DNA of 64,000 nucleotides from Spirosoma foliorum (GTDB lineage Bacteria > Bacteroidota > Bacteroidia > Cytophagales > Spirosomataceae). The notes below the pieces were generated by a model. The model worked only from the letters and a program-made list of their open reading frames with translations, was not told where the DNA came from and searched no databases. The stretch spans positions 8,507,501 to 8,571,500 of the forward strand of contig NZ_CP059732.1 in assembly GCF_014117325.1 (NCBI RefSeq), written 5' to 3'. The first letter of the stretch is position 1. Every line of letters begins with the position of its first letter. Shown here in pieces: positions 57,630 to 64,000 of the stretch. The translations under genes were made by a program, and so were the position numbers.

Positions 57630-59018
57630 ATGCAAGATGCTAAACTCTTACTCGTCGACGATGATCCCGACGTACTGCTGGCAGCCCGGTTGCTGCTTAA
57701 GCGCCACGTCGCTTCGGTAGATATCGAAAAGAATCCTGAAAAACTGCCGTTTCTGCTCAACAACAATCGCTACGATGCCATTGTGCTTGATATGAATTTT
57801 CAGCGCGATGTGAGTAGCGGTCGTGAGGGGTTTGCCTGGCTCGACCGTATTTTAGACATCGACCCCAAAGCGCGAGTCATATTATTTACTGCCTACGGCG
57901 ACGTCGAGATGGCGGTACGGGCTATTAAAGCAGGTGCTGTTGACTTTGTACTGAAGCCCTGGCAGAACGACAAATTCCTGGAAACCATTCGTGGAGCCAT
58001 CAGTAAAGCCGGCGGTAGCCAGCAATCAGACGATACGAATAAGGCGGATGGTCCAGCTTCGCCAGCCAAAAAAGCAACCAAACAAACGAACATTATCGGG
58101 TCGGCCATGCGGCCTGTGCTGGATACCGTTGAACAGGTAGCCCCGACGGATGCCAACGTATTGATTTTGGGCGAGAATGGTACCGGTAAAGACTTGGTTG
58201 CGCGTGCTATTCATGACCAGTCGCATCGGCGTGATAAGCCCTTTGTCAGCGTTGACGTAGGTGCTCTGACTGAAAGCTTGTTTGAGAGTGAAGTGTTTGG
58301 TCACGTAAAAGGAGCTTTTACCGACGCGCGTGACGACCGTGCTGGTCGGTTTGAAGAAGCCAATGGCGGCACGATTTTTCTGGATGAAATTGGTAATCTG
58401 AGCCCTGCCCAGCAGGCTCGTTTACTGACGGTTTTGCAACAGCGACAAGTAACACGTGTTGGATCGAATAAAGCCCGACCCATTGATGTGCGGCTCATTT
58501 GCGCTACCAACGCCGATTTAAATGAGCGGGTTGCCGAGCGGGCTTTCCGACAAGATTTGCTCTATAGGATCAATACTATTGAGCTTCATCTACCTGCCCT
58601 TCGTGAACGTCCGTCCGACATTGGACCATTAGCAGAACATTTCCTGAAAAAATACGCGAAACAATATAATCGCTCAATTTCGGGTCTGAGTCCGGCATTG
58701 TTAGCGGAAATGAAGCAATATCGTTGGCCAGGTAATGTTCGGGAGTTGCAACATGCTGTAGAGCGGGCCGTTATTTTGGCTAAGCCTGATGTGCCAGGGG
58801 CTACTCAGGGGACTTTGCTGGAGCCGACGAATTTTATCTTCAAAAATGGTTCGGCATCCGTGTCGCCTGTGAACGAAACGCTGCAATTGGAGGACATGGA
58901 ACGTCAACTAATTCAACAGGCCATGCAAAAGCATCGGGGCAGTATTACCGACGTAGCCAGAGAGTTGGGCCTATCAAGACAGGCGTTGTATCGGAGATTA
59001 GAGAAGTTTGGGTTGTAA
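57630..59018 (+). CDS. NtrC-type sigma54-dependent response regulator
   Basis: The 462-residue regulator has a receiver (Asp11/Asp12, phosphoacceptor Asp54 in IVLDMNF, Thr88, Lys109) and a AAA+ domain. The latter has Walker A GENGTGKD (181-188), the sigma54-contact loop as GAFTDA (228-233) instead of GAFTGA, and Walker B IFLDEIG near 249. It ends in a Fis-type helix-turn-helix (VARELGLSRQALYRRLEKFG). It should remodel sigma54 RNA polymerase at promoters such as 55510. The divergent glycosyltransferase gene shares its 189-base upstream region. The likely kinase partner is at 61561. GAFTDA variants occur in Bacteroidota regulators and need not be inactive. Confidence 0.95.
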   Translation: MQDAKLLLVDDDPDVLLAARLLLKRHVASVDIEKNPEKLPFLLNNNRYDAIVLDMNFQRDVSSGREGFAWLDRILDIDPKARVILFTAYGDVEMAVRAIKAGAVDFVLKPWQNDKFLETIRGAISKAGGSQQSDDTNKADGPASPAKKATKQTNIIGSAMRPVLDTVEQVAPTDANVLILGENGTGKDLVARAIHDQSHRRDKPFVSVDVGALTESLFESEVFGHVKGAFTDARDDRAGRFEEANGGTIFLDEIGNLSPAQQARLLTVLQQRQVTRVGSNKARPIDVRLICATNADLNERVAERAFRQDLLYRINTIELHLPALRERPSDIGPLAEHFLKKYAKQYNRSISGLSPALLAEMKQYRWPGNVRELQHAVERAVILAKPDVPGATQGTLLEPTNFIFKNGSASVSPVNETLQLEDMERQLIQQAMQKHRGSITDVARELGLSRQALYRRLEKFGL

Positions 59019-59042
59019 GCAGTAGTTACTCTGAGCGAGTAA

Positions 59043-59606
59043 TTACTTAAGTCGATCCAGGAGCAGGGTTAGTATTTGTTGCTGAGTTTGTGATACTTGC
59101 TCAAACTTTTGATTGACCTGCACAAAACCTTCTCGCATTTCTGTTCGTAGCTCATCGATTTGGTTTTGCTGTTGCTCAAATCGATGATCAATCTGAACTT
59201 GTTGTTGGTCGAATCGCTGATCCATCTGAGCCTGTTGTTGGTCGAATCGTTCATCAACTCGCACAAATCGCTGGTCTACTTGATCAAACCGTTCATCCAC
59301 CAGTACAAATCGATGATCGACTTGATCGAAACGTTCGCCCACTCGTACAAATCGATGGTCGACCTGGTCAAATCGTTCATTAACTTGGGTAAAGCGGAGA
59401 TCAACATTTTCAAATCGCTGACGCATTTCAATCGTCAAATCAGCGACTCCTCGGGCAGCGATTTCTGCATTGGCATCAGCCCGAGTGGCTATGACAAGAA
59501 TCTGTCCATTTGATTCGATCAGACGGTCAGTTTTCTGTGCTACATCAGCTAATACAGGTTCGATTTGATCTAAACCGGTCCGGCGTTCCGGTTTATCAGG
59601 AGTCAT
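59043..59606 (-). CDS. Heptad-repeat coiled-coil protein
   Basis: The 187-residue protein is almost entirely coiled coil. From residue 60 to 150 a seven-residue unit repeats about a dozen times in the forms RFDQVDH, RFVRVDE and RFDQQQA, with Phe and Val/Gln at fixed heptad positions. No signal peptide or membrane segment is visible. Similar repeats occur in bacterial proteins annotated only as coiled-coil or hypothetical. The repeats are also visible as 21-base DNA units, so the length is probably prone to change by slippage. It is convergent with the NtrC-type gene, with 24 bases between them. Confidence 0.85.
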   Translation of the reverse strand: MTPDKPERRTGLDQIEPVLADVAQKTDRLIESNGQILVIATRADANAEIAARGVADLTIEMRQRFENVDLRFTQVNERFDQVDHRFVRVGERFDQVDHRFVLVDERFDQVDQRFVRVDERFDQQQAQMDQRFDQQQVQIDHRFEQQQNQIDELRTEMREGFVQVNQKFEQVSQTQQQILTLLLDRLK

Positions 59607-59677
59607 GCGGTGGTATAAATTTCTTGTAAATAAACGAAATTTTCATTAATAACTACAAGGGTGAGTTTTTCTCTAAT

Positions 59678-60421
59678 TTAAGCGTGTCCCAACTCATTAG
59701 CAATGTCTGCTCTGGATTGCTGTACGACGTCATCAGGTGTTCGTCCGGCAGGCTCTATGGGCGAGAGCACCGTCCACGACATTTTTGAAAATGAGGTAAG
59801 CGGGAATAATCCTTTTGGGTTGAAATGCCCCGTTCCCCGAATGGCAATAGGGACGACGAGCGCGTTAGGCGCCCGTTTTAACAAAGTAGCTACCCCGCCG
59901 GTTACAAATGGACGCATTTCGCCGGTTGCAGATCGGGTTCGGGTGCCTTCGGGAAAAATAACGGCCGATAAATTGTTCTGTTGAATAAGCTTTCCCAATC
60001 GAGCAATCTCAACAATCGCCTGCTTGGGGTCTTTGCGATCAATAAGGGCAGCCCCGCTTTTGCGCAGGTTGTACGACACACCCGGTATGCCATGTGCCAG
60101 TTCGACTTTGGATACAAAGGTGGGTGTGTGTCGACGCATAAACCAGATAATGGGCGAAATGTCGAACATACTCTGGTGGTTGGCTATGAAAATAATGGGC
60201 CGGTCGGTGGGTATGCTGGTTTGCTGTTTAAAGCCAATGGTGCTGCCGGTGAGGTACCAACCGTACGCGATACAGGCGTTCATCCAATCGACCGTTTTTT
60301 TGTGGGCAGGGCGACCAAATAAATTAAAGGCAACGGCTTGAGCCACATGGAAAATACATAGTACTAACCCAAAATAAATCAGGTAAACGCAGCTTAAGAG
60401 GTAATCAAGAAGTTTTTTCAT
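59678..60421 (-). CDS. plsC: 1-acyl-sn-glycerol-3-phosphate acyltransferase (PlsC family)
   Basis: The 247-residue membrane-associated enzyme should acylate lysophosphatidic acid in phospholipid synthesis. It has a membrane helix near residues 8-32, the acyl-acceptor motif NHQSMFD (His82, Asp87), FVSKVELAHGIPG near 102 and FPEGTRTR near 156-163. The length is normal for the family. It is divergent from the acyl-ACP desaturase gene, which supplies unsaturated acyl chains, so the pair may adjust membrane fluidity together. The gene symbol is given by family; a paralogue cannot be excluded. Confidence 0.93.
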   Translation of the reverse strand: MKKLLDYLLSCVYLIYFGLVLCIFHVAQAVAFNLFGRPAHKKTVDWMNACIAYGWYLTGSTIGFKQQTSIPTDRPIIFIANHQSMFDISPIIWFMRRHTPTFVSKVELAHGIPGVSYNLRKSGAALIDRKDPKQAIVEIARLGKLIQQNNLSAVIFPEGTRTRSATGEMRPFVTGGVATLLKRAPNALVVPIAIRGTGHFNPKGLFPLTSFSKMSWTVLSPIEPAGRTPDDVVQQSRADIANELGHA

Positions 60422-60581
60422 ACAGGCGACAAGTGTCGGCAGGGCAACTAGTTTATCCCAAAATTAAGCATGAGTCGCTTATAGTCGGAAGAAAAACGAA
60501 AGCGAACCTAAAACATCGACTCTTTTAGCCGAACTTTGTAGTCACTAAGGTAAATTGAACCGTTTCGTTGTTACTTGTTAT

Positions 60582-61559
60582 ATGATTTTATCTGGCACAC
60601 GTTTGGATGTTATGCGATTCGTCGGCGAAAAGATCGACGCTTCTGTTGATGAATTTCTTAAGCCTGTTGAAACCAATTGGCAACCGTCTGATCTACTGCC
60701 CGATTCGACCAAGGAATCATTTCTGGACGATGTGAAATTACTGCGGGAAAGCACCCGCGAACTTTCGTACGATTACGTAGCCGTACTTGTTGGCGACACC
60801 ATTACCGAAGAAGCGCTGCCTACCTATGAGTCGTGGCTGATGGATATGGAAGGCATACAACAGGGCGAACCCGGTGGCTGGACGCGCTGGATTCGTAGCT
60901 GGACTGCCGAAGAAAATCGGCACGGCGACTTACTTAATAAATTCCTGTATCTATCGGGCCGGGTCAACATGCGGGCGATGGAAGTATCTACCCAATACCT
61001 GATTGCCGATGGTTTCGACATTGGAACGGGTAAAGATCCGTATCGCAATTTCGTTTACACCTCGTTTCAGGAGCTGGCAACCAACGTATCGCACCGCCGG
61101 ACGGCTACGTTAGCCAAACAGGCCGGTTGTAATCAGTTATCGAAAATTTGCGGGGTGATTGCTTCCGATGAGATGCGCCACGCCAAAGCCTATAAAGATT
61201 TTGTACGGCAGATTTTTGAAGTCGATCCTTCTGAAATGATGCTGGCGTTTGAGGATATGATGCGGAAGAAAATTGTGATGCCCGCTCACTTCCTGCGTGA
61301 ATCAGGGGTTAAAATTGGGCAGACGTTCAGCCATTTTTCGGATGCCGCACAGAGACTGGGCGTTTACACAACCTACGACTATATTGAGATTGCTGAATCG
61401 TTACTGGTTGATTGGAAAATCGATACGATTACTGACCTTAACGATGCCGGTCAGCGCGCGCGCGATTATGTAATGGCTCTGCCCGCTCGTCTGCGTCGGA
61501 TTGCCGATCGGACCAAGGTGCCTACCCTCGAGTACCCATTTAGCTGGATTGCGGGATAG
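60582..61559 (+). CDS. Acyl-ACP desaturase (soluble diiron, fatty acid desaturase 2 family)
   Basis: The 325-residue enzyme should introduce a cis double bond into acyl-ACP using oxygen. The ferritin-like diiron ligands are visible: Glu77, EENRH (110-114), Glu164 in SFQELATNVSHR with His171 nearby, and DEMRH (196-200). ATG 60582 gives MILSGTRLDVMRFVGEKIDA, matching the usual short N-terminus; a TTG at 60555 would add nine residues. The kinase ORF downstream begins one base after its stop, so the two genes are probably co-transcribed, linking membrane lipid composition with the two-component system. Confidence 0.94.
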   Translation: MILSGTRLDVMRFVGEKIDASVDEFLKPVETNWQPSDLLPDSTKESFLDDVKLLRESTRELSYDYVAVLVGDTITEEALPTYESWLMDMEGIQQGEPGGWTRWIRSWTAEENRHGDLLNKFLYLSGRVNMRAMEVSTQYLIADGFDIGTGKDPYRNFVYTSFQELATNVSHRRTATLAKQAGCNQLSKICGVIASDEMRHAKAYKDFVRQIFEVDPSEMMLAFEDMMRKKIVMPAHFLRESGVKIGQTFSHFSDAAQRLGVYTTYDYIEIAESLLVDWKIDTITDLNDAGQRARDYVMALPARLRRIADRTKVPTLEYPFSWIAG

Positions 61560-61560
61560 C

Positions 61561-62922
61561 ATGAACCAGTTCGTTATCGGCATAGGCTGGCGTATTCTTG
61601 GCATTATTATCCTGACCAGTGCCATAACGTACTTCTGGTTGCAGGAGGTTAATGGTCTGATGTTGTTTCCATTAGCCATACTTCACGTCGTGATAACGGT
61701 CAATCTGTACCGTTATGTGACCAGCCTTAACCGTAAACTGACCCGGTTTCTGGAATCGGTGCGCTATTCCGATTTTGCCGTTTCGTTTCGGGCCGATAAC
61801 AACCTGGGACCTTCCTTTTACGAACTGAACGATCAGTTCAACGAAGTGCTGGATGCATTCAGACAGGCACGGGCCGAAAAAGAAGCCAACCTCCACTATG
61901 TCAACACGATTGTTCAGCACGTTAGCGTTGGCCTGCTGACTTTTGATGTTAGCGGACAAGTGGAGCTGGTTAATCAGGCTGCCCTTCGGTTATTGGGTAT
62001 TTATCGATTACGGACCCTCAACGACCTGAACGCGACTCATCCCGAACTAAGTGAATTGCTGCTCTCGGCGAAAGCGTCGCCTACACCGGTTTCGTATCAG
62101 ACGGGTGCCGATGGCGAATTGTCGGTGCGTTGTACGGCAGTGCGGTTGCGGGGACGACTGGTTACGGTGGTCTCGTTGCAAAACATCCGTTCGGAATTAC
62201 AACAACGTGAACTCGATGCCTGGCAGAACCTGACCAAGGTGTTGCGGCACGAGATCATGAACTCCATCACCCCAATTGTATCGTTGGCGGGCACTATGCG
62301 CGACATTGTCGAGACCGATTTGTTGCCGTTTGCTTTACCAAGCGATAACGAGTTCAATGCGATCCCCTCGGTGGTTGGCGAGTCAATCAATGACCTGCGC
62401 GATGCACTGACAACCATTGAGCAACGGGGGGCGGGTATCATGCAATTTGTGGACGCCTATCGGAATTTTACCACCATTCCACAACCCATTTTTGCCGATG
62501 TGCCTGTTGAGCCGCTCTTACGAACGGTTGTGCAGTTGACCCAGGCTAATGCTCCTCAGTGTCAGATTGCGTTTACGGTTGGATCACCCAATCTGGCGAT
62601 TCGGGCCGATGCTTCCCAAATTGAAATGGTGCTCCTGAATCTGGTAAAAAATGCCGTAGAGAGCGTTGAGAAAGGTATTATCCCCATTATCAACATCAGT
62701 GCGGAATCGTTAGGGCCGCACGTAGTCATTCGCGTGACGGACAATGGGCCGGGTATTGAACCTGAAGCACTGGAGCAGATCTTTATTCCGTTCTACACCA
62801 CCAAGAAAACCGGCTCCGGTATTGGTTTGAGCTTGTCCCGCCAGATCATGCAGCTCCACAACGGCCAACTCACCGCCGATTCCCGCTCTGGCGCAGGGAG
62901 TACGTTTAACCTGACGTTTTGA
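61561..62922 (+). CDS. NtrB-like sensor histidine kinase with two membrane segments
   Basis: The 453-residue kinase has two N-terminal hydrophobic segments (about 7-25 and 31-50), a linker and a PAS domain near 115-215 (FDVSGQVELVNQAALRLLGI). The core follows: H-box VLRHEIMNSITPIVSLAGTM, N-box LLNLVKNAVESV, G1 VTDNGPGIEP and G2 GSGIGLSLSRQIMQLHNG. This form is typical of kinases paired with NtrC-type regulators; the regulator at 57630 is 2.5 kb upstream on the same strand. ATG 61561 lies one base after the desaturase stop, which supports co-transcription. With almost no extracytoplasmic loop, it may sense the membrane itself or a cytosolic signal. Confidence 0.94.
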   Translation: MNQFVIGIGWRILGIIILTSAITYFWLQEVNGLMLFPLAILHVVITVNLYRYVTSLNRKLTRFLESVRYSDFAVSFRADNNLGPSFYELNDQFNEVLDAFRQARAEKEANLHYVNTIVQHVSVGLLTFDVSGQVELVNQAALRLLGIYRLRTLNDLNATHPELSELLLSAKASPTPVSYQTGADGELSVRCTAVRLRGRLVTVVSLQNIRSELQQRELDAWQNLTKVLRHEIMNSITPIVSLAGTMRDIVETDLLPFALPSDNEFNAIPSVVGESINDLRDALTTIEQRGAGIMQFVDAYRNFTTIPQPIFADVPVEPLLRTVVQLTQANAPQCQIAFTVGSPNLAIRADASQIEMVLLNLVKNAVESVEKGIIPIINISAESLGPHVVIRVTDNGPGIEPEALEQIFIPFYTTKKTGSGIGLSLSRQIMQLHNGQLTADSRSGAGSTFNLTF

Positions 62923-63238
62923 TCGTTTTAACCTCTGACTGCGTTCAGGTTCCAAATTGGGGTTAAACGACTATGTACTAACCAAGAGGTGAAAATAAGT
63001 CTGCATAACATTCTGTTTTTCAATTGATTATGTTGTGTTTGCTAAAATGCCGCATTGAAAGCTGAATCGATTCAGCTTTCAATGCGGCATTTTAATTGGC
63101 CTTATCTGGATATTTTGTCTAGTTAATTTGTAGTTTTTTTTTGTTAAAAGTAGATAAACGGAAAAAGATTACGTTCTTGTGTATGTAGTTTTAGCTGATC
63201 GATTGAGCATGAGCAGTTGCAAGCGTAAAGCTGAAAGC
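62923..63238. other. Intergenic region with a perfect palindrome
   Basis: No gene is supported in this 316-base stretch. It holds the 50-base palindrome at 63044-63093 and then an AT-rich stretch that should contain the promoter of the gene pair at 63239. Confidence 0.45.
63044..63093. terminator. Perfect 50-base palindrome after the kinase operon
   Basis: AAAATGCCGCATTGAAAGCT at the left end pairs with its exact complement; the centre is GAATCGATTC with no unpaired loop. The flanking A and T runs give the shape of a bidirectional terminator. It lies 122 bases after the kinase stop codon and could equally be a dispersed repeat. Confidence 0.7.
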
Positions 63239-63631
63239 ATGATACAGATAACGATACGAGATGAGAGTATGATGGGTAAAGTTTCCAATGAATTTTTGTT
63301 GGAAACAGGTAGTCCGAACATTACTGTCCAGGAGCTAATCCGATTACGAATTTATTATGAAGTTGCAGAGCACAATCGGAAAAGACCAGACTATTTTAAG
63401 GGACTAGTTCAACCTACTGAAGCAGAAACGATTTTGAACGGTCATAAACTGGCTGAACGAAAATTAGTTGATGCTGAAAAACAATACTATCTCGCCTTAG
63501 AAGCTTTTAAAACCAATGGTTTCTTTTTGTTGGTTGACCACCACCAATTTACAGAATTGGAAGAACAACTTGAGCTAGCGCCGTCTTCAACCGTTTCATT
63601 TATTAAACTAATTCCGCTGATAGGAGGATGA
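63239..63631 (+). CDS. Unrecognised small protein, first gene of a coupled pair
   Basis: The 130-residue protein starts MIQITIRDESMMGKVSNEFL and looks like a mixed alpha/beta domain; the first strand, then ITVQELIRLRIYYEVAEHN, suggests a compact cytoplasmic fold. I do not recognise a family. ATG 63239 is preferred; an in-frame ATG at 63179 adds a basic leader. Its TGA overlaps the ATG of the next gene in an ATGA arrangement, so the two are translationally coupled and likely work together. The AT-rich composition differs from the kinase operon to the left. Confidence 0.7.
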   Translation: MIQITIRDESMMGKVSNEFLLETGSPNITVQELIRLRIYYEVAEHNRKRPDYFKGLVQPTEAETILNGHKLAERKLVDAEKQYYLALEAFKTNGFFLLVDHHQFTELEEQLELAPSSTVSFIKLIPLIGG

Positions 63632-64000
63632 GTATTATTGATATAAATTTAGTCACTACCCCATTTTTTGAAAAACTGCTAAACGATAAACGGTTTTGGA
63701 TGGGAAATTTCACAAATTCCGAAAGCGAAAAGCAAAGTTTTGATGAAAATTACATTAAAGATATTGCCCAAGAATTACTGACACTGGCTAAAGTTCCTTT
63801 TGAAAAAATTGAAACCCAAAAGCTTGAGCAAGCGGGCTACTCATATAGTTCCAGTATGACAGTTACGATTCATTGTTTGGATCAAATTTGGGAATCGCAA
63901 CCAATCGAGTATAATGAAAATAAATTTGGCCAATTCGCACACTTTATACTAATCGCTTTAGTCAACCAGGTTCTTGAGGTATATTCACATCCTAACCGTT
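63628..64000 (+). CDS. Unrecognised protein, second gene of a coupled pair (partial)
   Basis: The frame opens with ATG 63628 inside the stop of the previous gene (ATGA overlap) and stays open for 124 codons to the window edge. The visible part reads MSIIDINLVTTPFFEKLLND ... VTIHCLDQIWESQPIEYN ... FAHFILIALVNQVLEVYSHP, soluble and mostly helical. A purine-rich GGAGG lies directly before the ATG, one of the few clear Shine-Dalgarno-like sites seen. No family is recognised, and the C-terminal part is needed before a function can be suggested. Confidence 0.7.
   Translation, partial: MSIIDINLVTTPFFEKLLNDKRFWMGNFTNSESEKQSFDENYIKDIAQELLTLAKVPFEKIETQKLEQAGYSYSSSMTVTIHCLDQIWESQPIEYNENKFGQFAHFILIALVNQVLEVYSHPNR

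Noticed and set aside
59160..59513. 117-codon plus-strand frame opposite the coiled-coil gene
   Set aside because: It is antisense to the heptad repeats and its Leu/Ile/Ser pattern simply mirrors them.

Overview
The window looks like chromosomal DNA of a Cytophagales-type member of the Bacteroidota, probably close to Spirosoma. This is inferred from gene content: secreted xylanases and esterases, an exceptionally long run of double-FtsX (MacB/DUF214-type) permeases, PAS/CHASE3 histidine kinases ending in ASHDLQ-type H-boxes, an acyl-ACP desaturase, four-helix-bundle S23-type and Uma2-type small genes, scarce Shine-Dalgarno sites, and many dispersed intergenic palindromes. No rRNA, tRNA or CRISPR array was seen.

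Left part (1-7 kb): a plus-strand plant-polysaccharide block with three esterase genes (one cut by the window edge, one intact, one two-domain gene broken at a G8 tract), two GH10 xylanases and a GH43 enzyme. Together they fit xylan hydrolysis with removal of ester side groups. No SusC/SusD pair is in view.

Accessory and decaying region (7-21.7 kb): two large sensor histidine kinases, a single-domain response regulator, an ECF sigma factor without a visible anti-sigma partner, two DoxX-like membrane proteins and an SRPBCC protein. Several ruins lie among them: an NHL-repeat protein relic, two FtsX-permease relics (12.8 and 20.8 kb), and a DUF3800 gene split by an IS630-family element whose TA target duplication and terminal repeats can be read directly.

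Central and right part (21.8-55.4 kb): ten paralogous minus-strand permeases of about 785-812 aa, interrupted by a purple-acid-phosphatase-like gene, an SDR/AraC pair and a second GH43 gene. They are followed upstream by one LolD/MacB-type ATPase and one HlyD-type adaptor. Nearly every permease junction carries an inverted repeat, several of which supply the stop codon of the next gene. Two small plus-strand genes (Uma2-like, four-helix bundle) sit inside the array in antisense orientation. A sigma54-like promoter and a TGTCC-N6-GGAC palindrome lie upstream of the adaptor gene, and the same palindrome occurs upstream of the permease at 31.4-33.8 kb. A nearby NtrC-type regulator (57.6 kb) and NtrB-like kinase (61.6 kb) are the obvious candidate controllers. 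My working model is one ATPase/adaptor pair serving many interchangeable permeases under sigma54 two-component control.

Right edge (55.6-64 kb): a GT39-type membrane glycosyltransferase, the NtrC-type regulator, a heptad-repeat coiled-coil protein, a PlsC acyltransferase, an acyl-ACP desaturase, the NtrB-like kinase, and an ATGA-coupled pair of unrecognised genes running off the end.
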